A stretch of 11,528 nt of DNA from JBILCM01 sp044353165 (GCA_044353165.1 JBILCM010000066.1:1-11528), one strand, 5' to 3'; shown: positions 1-7,623, numbered from the stretch's first letter. The notes: a model not told the origin generated them from the letters alone. A program made the numbers and translations.

Positions 1-581
1 AAGTGCTTGAAAAATTGAAGGCAGAAGGGAAAATCCGTCATTACGGTGTCAGTGTGGAGACCGTGGAGGAAGGGTTGTTCTGTTTGACCGTGCCAGGCGT
101 GAAGGCATTGCAGGTGATCTTCAACCTGCTTCGTCAAAAACCGGCGGAAATTTTGTTCCCGCAAGCGAAAGCTGCAGGGGTGGGTATTCTTGTGCGCCTA
201 CCTCTCGCGAGTGGTTTATTGACGGGAAAGTTTACAGCAACGAGCAGCTTCGCAGCGGATGATCATCGTAATTTTAATGCCAATGGCGAAAAATTTAACG
301 TAGGTGAAACGTTCGCAGGCCTGCCGTTCTCCCGCGGAGTGGCATTATCACAAGACCTTTCTTGGATCGCAGAAAGCCGCGACAACATGACCCGGGCTTC
401 CTTGCGCTGGATTTTGCAGAACCCTGACATCACATGCGTGATCCCCGGCTTCAAGAATGTGGCACAGGTTGAGGACAACCTCGCTGCCATCGATGTGTCG
501 TCATTCCAAGACGATGAGCTGCAGCGGCTCACGCAATACTATCGGGACGAAGTGCACGATTGGATTCGCGGACCTTATTGA
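1..581 (+). CDS. Aldo/keto reductase, C-terminal part (5' end outside window)
   Basis: Aldo/keto reductases use NAD(P)H to reduce aldehydes and ketones, or the reverse, in the cytoplasm. The reading frame is open from the left edge and about 192 codons are present, so roughly the first 40% of the usual 310-330 residues is missing. That missing part would hold the catalytic Asp/Tyr/Lys and possibly His. Visible family marks are GKIRHYGVS, the barrel strand QVIFNLLRQ, a long helix ending in AGVGILVRLPLASGLLTGK, and near the end CVIPGFKNVAQVEDNLAA, the usual cofactor-phosphate binding stretch. The segment FAADDHRNFN resembles the variable loop of stress-type bacterial reductases. The gene ends in TGA at 579-581 and faces the UxaA-family gene across a shared terminator. 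The substrate cannot be read from the sequence. The GTG at position 3 is an internal codon, not the start. Confidence 0.9.
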   Translation, partial: VLEKLKAEGKIRHYGVSVETVEEGLFCLTVPGVKALQVIFNLLRQKPAEILFPQAKAAGVGILVRLPLASGLLTGKFTATSSFAADDHRNFNANGEKFNVGETFAGLPFSRGVALSQDLSWIAESRDNMTRASLRWILQNPDITCVIPGFKNVAQVEDNLAAIDVSSFQDDELQRLTQYYRDEVHDWIRGPY

Positions 582-706
582 TCCACGGTTCAGCTTTCGG
601 TGACGTGAGCAGTGGCGGCCTCGGCACCGGTTGGTGTAGGCATCGTGGCGCGGGCAAGTCGTATGATCAAATTTTGAACATATGGTGGAAAATGAGTGCT
701 ACACAT
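582..706. other. Spacer between reductase stop and terminator
   Basis: I see no credible gene here. A 67-codon open frame crosses it from inside the reductase gene (560-763) but has no ribosome site and runs through the terminator hairpin. A short near-palindrome, TCAAATTTTGA, lies around 668-678. Confidence 0.4.
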
Positions 707-760
707 GCACACAGAAGCAAAGGACCAACACGAATGTGTCGGTCCTTTGCTTTTGTGTGC
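707..760. terminator. Long two-way intrinsic terminator
   Basis: The arm at 707-731 pairs with 736-760 around a GAAT loop. This gives 25 positions with only one A/C mismatch and one G-T wobble. The inner GC-rich part (GGACC...GGTCC) is followed by TTTGCTTTT on the + strand. The same A/T-rich outer arms serve the - strand, though its downstream T-run is weaker. It lies between two converging genes, the reductase and the UxaA-family gene, so it probably ends both transcripts. The long nearly perfect stem also fits a terminator better than a mobile-element end, because no target duplication or transposase is visible. Confidence 0.85.
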
Positions 761-783
761 TGAGCTTATGTGTGCTGATTTGC

Positions 784-3519
784 TTATAGCGATACGCCGA
801 GCAAGCCGCGTGTGAATTGGAAATCAATGTTGCCTTGTTGGTAAAGACGCGGCACATAGTTGTGTTCGATCACTTTTTGGCAACGTTCGAGAATGAGGTT
901 GGTCCAACCTGTCGAATCGCCTTGGAGCATAAGATCCATATCGTTGACATAAGCCACCATGTTCGGTTCCGATGCCACTTGGATCATCGGTACGAGCGGG
1001 TGCGTCTGCATCGGGCGATCATTCGTCAACGCAATGAATAATTCAACTCCTGTAGCTGCCATACCCGTTACCGTCTCCACCCAATGCTCGGTTTGCGTCT
1101 CCATCACGTGGAAACCATGCTGGTGCGCGTGTTCACCATAGCCGAGCGTCGTTGGGAAACCGGATGCCGTGTGCGATGCGGATAATCCCGACGGAAGCAT
1201 CACATGATCTTTAAAGGAGGACGCCTTCAACAGCTTGCTGTTCTCTGGAACGACGACCACGCCGCCTGCACCGACGATAGTTCGTGTCAAAGCCGCAAGT
1301 TGCTCGCCTGCCACAGCCGAAATCGTGCCGTCCGTGACAATCCCGACGCGCAACGCTTCAAGTCCTACCGTTTCTCGTGTGGTCGATTCCGAGGCGGACA
1401 ACGTGTTTGCAAACCATGCTTCCACTTTTTGAGTCACCTTGTCGATCCCACCGTCGAGTTGAATGCTCGCAAAGCCGAGATGACTCGCATCCCCACCAAA
1501 CTGCTGGATCTGGTGACGCATGTAGTCATTGTGTGTCTTCTCGCATCCATGTTCAAGCAATAGACAATGCTTGACAAGAGGATGAGTCACGTAACCCACC
1601 ATCGTGCGAGCATAGATATTGTCCAATTCTCCGCCAGATGAACCGCAACCTTCCGTATGCGGCAATGTGACAAAGCGCGTAATTTCATCTGGTTGACCCA
1701 AGCCCTGTTTATTCAACCGCTGTGTAATCATATTCGCCACTTGGCTTGCACAAAGACTGGTCGGCAGAAGTAATGCGACTTGGCCGCTTGAGCGCCGGCC
1801 GCGGTGCCGGAGAAACGTGAACCGCATAGCTTTAGCTGAGGCATCAGCTGATATCCCGCCTTGAATCGGAATCGGAACACCCATTGGTTTCGCCGCTTGC
1901 ATGATCGACTCGAGTTGAGTGCCGTCTTTCTGTGCCCAATTGCGCCAAATTTGTACTTGCGCATGACCGGCTTTCTCGCCTACGCTCTTCGTCCCTGAGG
2001 CCACTTGCGTCATGAGATCGAACGTCTGCTTCCCTAACGTATCCATGGATGTTCCCTCAAGGTACGTACCTGCGTTAACATCCATGTCATTGGACAACAG
2101 CTCATAACGACGCGACGTCGTCACCACTTTCACCGTCGGCACATAAGGAAAATTCGTAACCGAACCGTTACCCGTCGTGAAGAAAATCATGTTGCAACCG
2201 CCTGCAACTTGACCCGCGATGCTCTCCAAGTCATTGCCAGGGCTATCCATGAAATAAAACCCGGGTTCGGGCATGAGCGCGCCGTAATCGATCGCATGAT
2301 CCAGTCGTGTCATCGGGTCTTTCTTCTGGGCTGCGCCAATCGATTTCAAGTAAATATTATAAAGTCCGCGATATTTGTTTCCGCCGGAGGGATTCCCTTC
2401 CGCATTGGCACCGTGCCAAGACGCACGTGTGCGGAATTGATCAACGAGCGACAAAAACTTCTGGGCGGTCTCAAGACTGCTTACACGTTGAAGCACGAAC
2501 GGCTCCGCACCGATCAACTCATCGGTTTCGGCCAGACTGGCCGAACCGCCATAACGCACCAATTCCTCAGAAATCCAACCGAGTAACGGATTTGCCGAGA
2601 TGCCGGAGAATGCATCCGAACCACCGCATTGCAGTCCAATCTTGAGATGACGGATGGATTCAGGTGTGCGCCGCATTGCATCTACGGCTGGCAACCATTC
2701 GCGAACGATCGATTCGCCAAGCGCCAGCTGGTCTTGGAAGTCCCCGCCCAGTGTAATGAACCGATGAAGCACATCATCAAGCGGATAATGGTGTTCTCGT
2801 GCATACGCTTCAACCATCTCATTGGTGACCGACTCTACACCATGATCCACGGCCAAGACAGCTCCCACATTCGGGTTGACCATAAAGCCAGCCAAGGTGC
2901 GCAACAAGAGGTCCTTGTTGTTCGGTTGCTCCACGCCCCCCTCGGTATGCGCCACGGGAACGATCCCTTCGATGTGCGGATATTGGTGCAACTCAGATTG
3001 CAAGCGTGCGGCTAATTGTTTCGCGTAACTGCCCGTTCGAGACGTTGTTCCGAGGATAACGATCATGTTCCGGGTGCCGACACCGCGCGCAGCATTGCGC
3101 CGATACCCCATGAACGTCCGCTCCTCATCGTAGCGTGGGGTAGCAGGAACGGGTTGAAACTTCGACTCATCGAATACGAATGAAGGGATTTCATCCGAAA
3201 AATTAGGCGCTGCCGGCAATGAAAATCCTAAAGGTCGAACACTTAGCTCCGTCAATACAGCATTATTAATGACATAACTTCCAGGTTCAATCGGACCCAA
3301 CGCCACGCCAAAAGGTAATTCCCAAGACAACAAAGCTTCCCCGGGAGCAATGGTCTTCACTGCAAAGCGATGTCCTTCCATCACCGTGTAATCCAACGTT
3401 AATGCTTGACTTTGGTACGTAATGACCGTGCCCGCTTCTAAAATACGAATAGCTACGGCGACATTGTCGCCCGGCCGTGGAAGTCTTGCTACTTCTTCAA
3501 AACGATAGGTTTGACTCAT
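784..3519 (-). CDS. UxaA-family dehydratase (altronate/galactarate type) with two tandem units
   Basis: UxaA-family enzymes remove water from sugar acids such as altronate or galactarate to give 2-keto-3-deoxy acids in the cytoplasm. The start is ATG at 3519, chosen because AAGGAG (3530-3535) sits 10 nt upstream; the frame is open 28 codons further but with no ribosome site. The protein has 911 residues, whereas single enzymes have about 380-520. Residues 1-90 form a SAF-like N-domain (EGHRFAVKTIAPGE). Residues 138-500 hold the main domain, with GYRRNAARGVGTRN, HTEGG at 191-195 and QCGGSDAFSG at 297-306. Residues 575-865 repeat that domain: HTEGCG at 621-626, LEHGCEKTHND at 655-665, NDMDLM at 859-864. 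Each half lacks a motif the other keeps. The gene is divergent from the AraC regulator, which suggests control by it. The exact substrate is not readable; altronate, galactarate or another hexonate are all possible. Confidence 0.85.
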   Translation of the reverse strand: MSQTYRFEEVARLPRPGDNVAVAIRILEAGTVITYQSQALTLDYTVMEGHRFAVKTIAPGEALLSWELPFGVALGPIEPGSYVINNAVLTELSVRPLGFSLPAAPNFSDEIPSFVFDESKFQPVPATPRYDEERTFMGYRRNAARGVGTRNMIVILGTTSRTGSYAKQLAARLQSELHQYPHIEGIVPVAHTEGGVEQPNNKDLLLRTLAGFMVNPNVGAVLAVDHGVESVTNEMVEAYAREHHYPLDDVLHRFITLGGDFQDQLALGESIVREWLPAVDAMRRTPESIRHLKIGLQCGGSDAFSGISANPLLGWISEELVRYGGSASLAETDELIGAEPFVLQRVSSLETAQKFLSLVDQFRTRASWHGANAEGNPSGGNKYRGLYNIYLKSIGAAQKKDPMTRLDHAIDYGALMPEPGFYFMDSPGNDLESIAGQVAGGCNMIFFTTGNGSVTNFPYVPTVKVVTTSRRYELLSNDMDVNAGTYLEGTSMDTLGKQTFDLMTQVASGTKSVGEKAGHAQVQIWRNWAQKDGTQLESIMQAAKPMGVPIPIQGGISADASAKAMRFTFLRHRGRRSSGQVALLLPTSLCASQVANMITQRLNKQGLGQPDEITRFVTLPHTEGCGSSGGELDNIYARTMVGYVTHPLVKHCLLLEHGCEKTHNDYMRHQIQQFGGDASHLGFASIQLDGGIDKVTQKVEAWFANTLSASESTTRETVGLEALRVGIVTDGTISAVAGEQLAALTRTIVGAGGVVVVPENSKLLKASSFKDHVMLPSGLSASHTASGFPTTLGYGEHAHQHGFHVMETQTEHWVETVTGMAATGVELFIALTNDRPMQTHPLVPMIQVASEPNMVAYVNDMDLMLQGDSTGWTNLILERCQKVIEHNYVPRLYQQGNIDFQFTRGLLGVSL

Positions 3520-3691
3520 CGAATCCGAACTCCTTAACGTAAAGTTTCTGTAGAAACGCATTTTGACCATTATACCATACTTTTCTTCCCTATGGCGTTG
3601 CAATCTGTTGTCATATTTCGCTTGATCATGATGTAGAATTTTGATAGTTTCATATTATAAAACCAACACAAAGTAAGGCGTGAGGGTCCCA
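3520..3691. other. Divergent control region between dehydratase and AraC genes
   Basis: This 172-bp stretch is A/T-rich. It holds the extended -10 of the leftward gene, a TGCAATC element at 3599-3605, and the A/T-rich run TATTATAAAA near 3653-3662 that may be the -10 region of the rightward regulator gene. I could not find a convincing -35 for the regulator. A TGATCA palindrome lies at 3623-3628. Confidence 0.5.
3569..3577 (-). promoter_or_regulatory. Extended -10 promoter of the dehydratase gene
   Basis: Read on the - strand the site is TGG-TATAAT: a perfect -10 with the TG of an extended -10. No good -35 lies 16-18 bp upstream (the hexamer there reads CGCCAT). This pattern is typical of promoters helped by an activator. 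A GATTGCA element lies just upstream of the -35 position. The expected leader is about 40-45 nt. Confidence 0.6.
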
Positions 3692-4579
3692 ATGCCTGAA
3701 TTATACCAACATGAATATCTAAACCACGATGATGTGATCAAGCGTATTTCTCTCTATGAATATACAATAGAAAAACAAACCCGCCCCCATGCGCATGAGT
3801 ACATGGAGATTGGGTTTGTTTTGAAGGGAAGTTATCAATATCACGCTGGTCACGACTCCTTCATGCTGAATGAAGGAGACGCGATGATCACCGCGCCCGG
3901 TATCGTTCACCAGGAGCGAAAAAATAAGGATGCCTACACAGATGTGTTGTATGTATGCATCAATCCAAAACAGTTACCATCACCTGCGCTAGCAATGATC
4001 GAGAGGAGCCAGACATCGGCTCCCATTCGCGCTTGCATGACGACGGAGATGGTACAGACCATTCGCAACATGCTGATTGAAAGTATGTTCCAGCGCAGCG
4101 GGTATGAACAGATGATGACCCACTACGCCTCCGTGATTGTCATTTTGCTCTCGCGCTTCGCCATCCATCGCGAGAGTAATCCCAATATGGCGGGCAATAT
4201 CCTTGAGCTGCTTTTGGCACGTAATGACTTGATGATTCAACAAATCAAACATGCAATAGAAACGAACCCTGATCCCGCACAGAAGACTGTCAAAACAATA
4301 GCCGATCGCTTCTACATCAGCTCAAAGCAAGTAAACAGCATGTTTAAACAAGCAACAGGATATTCCATCAAGCAATATGATATACACCACCGCATGAATT
4401 TGGCCAAAACATTATTACAGCACTCCGACCAGAGCATTCAGGATATTGCGGACACGTTGCATTTTTCTACGATCCATTACTTTCATCGGTTGTTCAAAAA
4501 AGTGACCAGCTTAACCCCTACACAGTATCGGTTGCAACAACAATCGTCCGGCTCAACAACCCATCACTCTTTGCGCTGA
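3692..4579 (+). CDS. AraC-family transcriptional regulator
   Basis: This is a cytoplasmic DNA-binding regulator of 295 residues, normal for AraC proteins with a cupin sensor. The start is ATG at 3692 with GAGGG (3682-3686) 5 nt upstream; the in-frame GTG at 3680 has almost no spacing to its nearest purine run. Residues 30-95 form the cupin-like sugar-binding half: RPHAHEYMEIGFVLKG, then EGDAMITAPGIVHQ. Residues about 200-280 hold two helix-turn-helix motifs: TIADRFYISSKQVNSMFKQ, and SIQDIADTLHFSTIHYFHRLFKK followed by LTPTQYR. It lies divergent to the dehydratase gene and convergent to the GH2 gene, so either or both are likely targets. The last 62 bp overlap the GH2 3' end; the overlap begins inside the conserved TPTQYR end of the second motif. 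The effector is unknown; a sugar or sugar acid is likely from context. Confidence 0.93.
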   Translation: MPELYQHEYLNHDDVIKRISLYEYTIEKQTRPHAHEYMEIGFVLKGSYQYHAGHDSFMLNEGDAMITAPGIVHQERKNKDAYTDVLYVCINPKQLPSPALAMIERSQTSAPIRACMTTEMVQTIRNMLIESMFQRSGYEQMMTHYASVIVILLSRFAIHRESNPNMAGNILELLLARNDLMIQQIKHAIETNPDPAQKTVKTIADRFYISSKQVNSMFKQATGYSIKQYDIHHRMNLAKTLLQHSDQSIQDIADTLHFSTIHYFHRLFKKVTSLTPTQYRLQQQSSGSTTHHSLR

Positions 4580-7403
4580 ACATCACGTTTGCTGCATCCG
4601 ACTCAGTCTGGATAATGACACTGGCCCAGCCATTGAAGAGACTTCGTCCCCAAACAGGAGAACAGACTCTCGCTAATTCAGCTTTTTCTAAGAACGCTTG
4701 CATGCCTCCCGTGCCAAAGATCGCTAGGGTGATCACGTGCCGGCCCTCAGCCAATGCAACCTGTTGTTCGAACCAGTCTGTTGCACCTTGCGCGATCAGT
4801 TCATCATGATTATAAGCAAAAAGATTCCCCGAACCAGCCTTCAAGATCAAATGTTGCCATCCCAATGCTTGCTCATCTGCAGAAATATCGAATGTCGTGC
4901 GATAGAACGTGACGATTTGAGATGGGTTTGTCAGCTTCACCCAACTCTGTTTCGTCCCCCCGGAAGGCGCGTGAATAGGCACAGTCGACGGGCGTCGAAA
5001 GTCTTCTTCACCTGTGGACCTACCCGCCCGAGTCAAATACGGAACCACTTCCCAACGGGCATCATCTAGCCCAGCGATGATGGAAGGCAGTTCACTCGCA
5101 TCTTCCAAAGTCACTTCCATACTGCAGCTTTGCCAACCCGTCACCGGTCTGCGCTCGAATGTTTCCAAACATTGATCCGCTTCGTGGCTGGACGGATCAC
5201 CATTGCCTACACCTAGAATACGGCCATGCCCACTCATAGAAAACTGAATCTTATTGTTTGCCGTTGCAATATGATGTCCTTGATCGTCTTGCACGCTGAC
5301 ATGGATGACATGGGCTTGACGGCCGTCCGGTTCAGGATGTGTATGAATATGTTTCAACTGAATGGCATGCGCTTCACGGGTCGTGCTTACGCTAGTTCGA
5401 CACACTTCACGACCTTGCGTGTAACCGACAGCCTCCAAACATCCCGCACTGTAGGGAACCTTCCAGGAGAGGAATGAATTTTTGACCATGGTCTGGCGTC
5501 CGAGCGTAATGCCGTTAAGGAACAATTCAACCTCATCACAGTTACTATAACAACGAACCGGGATGGCACATCCTTCTTTCCCTGCCCAATTCCAATGCGG
5601 AAGCAAGTGAAGAACAGGTTCCTTCGTCCACCATGCTTGGTAAAAATAGAAGCTGTCTTTGGGAAAACCGCATAAATCCAGAATACCGAATTGTGACGCA
5701 ATGGCCGGCCATTCGAACGGTGTCGGTTCGCCCCGGTAGTCAAATCCAGTCCAAGCAAAGCCACCGGCGATGTAATCTCGCGAATCGTAATAATTCCACC
5801 ATTCCTCTGGCGTGGCGCCCCAAGGGGGAACATGCTCGTCATAAGCGCTCAGGTGGCATTGTGCAAGGTCCGTTTCATAGACACCGCGTGTCGTAAGGCA
5901 ACTTGCTTCCTCACTGCCGATGATCGGTTGGTGTGGATGTAACTTGTGATACTCATCGGTATCCTCAAAATGTTGTCGGATCCCTACATAATTCCATCCC
6001 CTGACATCAACTACCTGATTGATGCCTTCATAGGACTTACCGTTGTTGCCCCCATATGAAACAAGTCGTGTAGGGTCTAGTGCCTTCACTTTGCGCATCA
6101 TGGTGACGGCAATCGCCTTCCCAATGGATGTATTCTGGGTAAACTCCTCGTTACCGATCGACCAAAGGAATACACAGGCATGGTTGCGATCACGAACAAT
6201 AAGCCGTTCCAATTGATCCAGTGCTTCTTTACTGCTGCCAAGCAATCGTTGCTCGTCCATCACCAGCATGCCCAGACGGTCACATGCTTCTAACAATGCG
6301 GGCGTGGGCGGGTTGTGCGACGTGCGCAACGCATTGCATCCCATTTCCTTTAGTTTGGCAATACGGTGCCACTGCAACCCATCAGGCAACGCTGTGCCCA
6401 CTCCAGCATGATCTTGATGACAACAGACGCCTTTTATTTTGAGCGGTTGGCCATTGAGAAAAAATCCGCGCTCCGCGTCCCAGGTGAACGTGCGAAAGCC
6501 GAATGTACTGTCGATTCGGTCTATCGTATGCCATCCATCCGGCCCCGTGTGGTCATGCTGAATTTGAATTTCTGTCTTCACTGTATAGAGATGAGGCATA
6601 TCCACGGACCACAGCTGCGGATGAGTCACATCAATCGATGCTATATCGCACTCGGTATGCCAAGCGGCGATCGAAACAGACTGCCCTCTGTAAGTGGCAA
6701 CCGGTTGACCCGATGGATCACACACCGTATGACAGACAACGAATATTTGTCGTTCATTCGCTTCATTCGTCACAGACGTTGTCATGTGGACACCCTGTGC
6801 GGGATCGGCTATGATGTGCACGCCGCCCTCATTAGCAATATGAAGTGGATTTGTCGAAGTGAGCCAGACATGTCGATAAATCCCCGCTCCGTCATACCAC
6901 CACCCCTCATTCTGGGTCGCTTCTACTCGCACAACCAGCTGATTCACGCGATCATCATTCAACACATCGGTGATATCATAGCTGAATCCTGTATATCCGC
7001 TCGTATGACGTCCCATATAATGTCCGTTCACCCATACGATACTATCGCGAAAGACACCCTCGAATTCCAGAGTAAATCGCCTACCCTTTTCCTCCGCCGC
7101 CACTGTGAATTCTTTCATATACCATCCGACAGCGTTCCGTCGGTCAGCGCCCGTATTAATATCTTTACTCCCGCTGCCAACGCGCCCTTCCGCACTGAAA
7201 GGTAACGCAACCGCCCAATCATGAGGCAAATCTACCGTTTGCCATTGCGTTGATTTCACCAAGTCCGTTAAGGACTTTCCAGCTTTCATGAATCCATAAT
7301 TGGGATCTGTCTCTGCCGCATCCGTACACCGAAAACGCCATTCTCGATCTAACAATTTTCGTTGCCGACTTTCGATCCGCTCATGATCATCTGTTTTATT
7401 CAT
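4518..7403 (-). CDS. Glycoside hydrolase family 2, beta-galactosidase type
   Basis: This large retaining glycosidase has 961 residues. The start is ATG at 7403 with AAGGGG (7411-7416) 7 nt upstream. Domains in order: sugar-binding jelly roll, about 15-185 (LPHDWAV, VWVNGHYMG, YDGAGIYRHVWL); Ig-like domain, about 187-305; TIM barrel, about 312-600 (LNGQPLKIKGVCCHQDH, LRTSHNPP). The acid/base is E419 in WSIGNEE and the probable nucleophile is E498 in IIGSEEAS. A DUF4982-like domain follows (about 605-675), then a C-terminal domain with ILGVGNGDPSSHE at 729-741. That last domain resumes only at RSLFNGWASVII (920-931), so about 175 residues are inserted between. No signal peptide is present, so it acts inside the cell on imported oligosaccharides. 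Substrate could be beta-galactoside or a related sugar; beta-glucuronidase or mannosidase activity is less likely from the motifs. The 3' end overlaps the AraC gene. Confidence 0.9.
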   Translation of the reverse strand: MNKTDDHERIESRQRKLLDREWRFRCTDAAETDPNYGFMKAGKSLTDLVKSTQWQTVDLPHDWAVALPFSAEGRVGSGSKDINTGADRRNAVGWYMKEFTVAAEEKGRRFTLEFEGVFRDSIVWVNGHYMGRHTSGYTGFSYDITDVLNDDRVNQLVVRVEATQNEGWWYDGAGIYRHVWLTSTNPLHIANEGGVHIIADPAQGVHMTTSVTNEANERQIFVVCHTVCDPSGQPVATYRGQSVSIAAWHTECDIASIDVTHPQLWSVDMPHLYTVKTEIQIQHDHTGPDGWHTIDRIDSTFGFRTFTWDAERGFFLNGQPLKIKGVCCHQDHAGVGTALPDGLQWHRIAKLKEMGCNALRTSHNPPTPALLEACDRLGMLVMDEQRLLGSSKEALDQLERLIVRDRNHACVFLWSIGNEEFTQNTSIGKAIAVTMMRKVKALDPTRLVSYGGNNGKSYEGINQVVDVRGWNYVGIRQHFEDTDEYHKLHPHQPIIGSEEASCLTTRGVYETDLAQCHLSAYDEHVPPWGATPEEWWNYYDSRDYIAGGFAWTGFDYRGEPTPFEWPAIASQFGILDLCGFPKDSFYFYQAWWTKEPVLHLLPHWNWAGKEGCAIPVRCYSNCDEVELFLNGITLGRQTMVKNSFLSWKVPYSAGCLEAVGYTQGREVCRTSVSTTREAHAIQLKHIHTHPEPDGRQAHVIHVSVQDDQGHHIATANNKIQFSMSGHGRILGVGNGDPSSHEADQCLETFERRPVTGWQSCSMEVTLEDASELPSIIAGLDDARWEVVPYLTRAGRSTGEEDFRRPSTVPIHAPSGGTKQSWVKLTNPSQIVTFYRTTFDISADEQALGWQHLILKAGSGNLFAYNHDELIAQGATDWFEQQVALAEGRHVITLAIFGTGGMQAFLEKAELARVCSPVWGRSLFNGWASVIIQTESDAANVMFSAKSDGLLSRTIVVATDTV

Positions 7404-7454
7404 TGTTCGACCCCTTCCATAGGAATTTTCTGGCACATTTTGCAATCACATTTC

Positions 7455-7460
7455 ATTCTA
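7455..7460 (-). promoter_or_regulatory. Possible -10 of the GH2 gene
   Basis: On the - strand the hexamer is TAGAAT, five of six matches to TATAAT, giving a leader of about 45 nt. The -35 position (ATGTAA) is poor, so activation by a regulator such as the nearby AraC protein would be expected. This is a weak call. Confidence 0.35.
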
Positions 7461-7468
7461 CTTTGTTC

Positions 7469-7482
7469 ATCGAACGATTACA
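7469..7482 (-). promoter_or_regulatory. Possible cre (CcpA) site before the GH2 gene
   Basis: On the - strand the sequence is TGTAATCGTTCGAT. Against TGNAANCGNTNNCA it matches seven of nine fixed positions, missing only the final CA. It lies in the spacer and -35 part of the proposed GH2 promoter, where CcpA would repress in the presence of a preferred sugar. It is partial, so it may be chance. Confidence 0.3.
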
Positions 7483-7522
7483 TTGCATAAACTTCGTTCA
7501 TTTTGTGCAATCCAAACTTTCA

Positions 7523-7556
7523 TCACAAAAGCTGACATAAGATTGCCTTTTTGTGA
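7523..7556. repeat. Inverted repeat TCACAAAA / TTTTGTGA
   Basis: TCACAAAA at 7523-7530 is mirrored by TTTTGTGA at 7549-7556 with 18 bp between. It lies about 20 bp upstream of the glnK -35 hexamer. It may be a regulator site for glnK or simply an A/T-rich coincidence. Confidence 0.3.
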
Positions 7557-7566
7557 ACTTTTCATA

Positions 7567-7598
7567 GTTTAATGTATTGACGTTTTGTTTAATGTGTT
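7567..7598 (+). repeat. Direct repeat GTTTAATGTRTT, 20-bp period, across the glnK -35
   Basis: GTTTAATGTATT (7567-7578) is repeated as GTTTAATGTGTT (7587-7598), 11 of 12 identical. The 20-bp period is close to two helical turns, so a protein could contact both copies on one face. The copies flank and touch the -35 hexamer at 7577-7582. Confidence 0.45.
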
Positions 7599-7605
7599 AG
7601 ATAAT
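7577..7605 (+). promoter_or_regulatory. Sigma-A promoter of glnK-amtB
   Basis: TTGACG (7577-7582), a 17-bp spacer and GATAAT (7600-7605) form a strong housekeeping-type promoter. Transcription should begin near 7611-7613, leaving about 28 nt before the TTG start codon of glnK. Confidence 0.75.
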
Positions 7606-7611
7606 ATGACG
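7595..7611. promoter_or_regulatory. Possible GlnR/TnrA operator over the glnK -10
   Basis: TGTTAGATAATATGACG fits TGTNAN7TNACA at every fixed position except the last base. It covers the -10 hexamer and the expected start site, so a bound GlnR-type protein would repress, matching the expected shut-off of ammonium uptake in nitrogen excess. The family rule is known; its use here is inference from position and match. Confidence 0.45.
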
Positions 7612-7623
7612 CGTAACCAATAT

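Noticed and set aside
560..763. Small + strand open frame of 67 codons at the end of the reductase gene
   Set aside because: It has no ribosome site, overlaps the reductase and runs through the terminator hairpin; the peptide resembles nothing.
3520..3603. 28-codon upstream extension of the dehydratase
   Set aside because: The extended -10 promoter lies inside it, and the AAGGAG site points to the ATG at 3519.
6366..7205. 279-codon + strand open frame opposite the GH2 gene
   Set aside because: It lies fully within conserved GH2 sequence on the other strand, with no ribosome site or recognisable motif.
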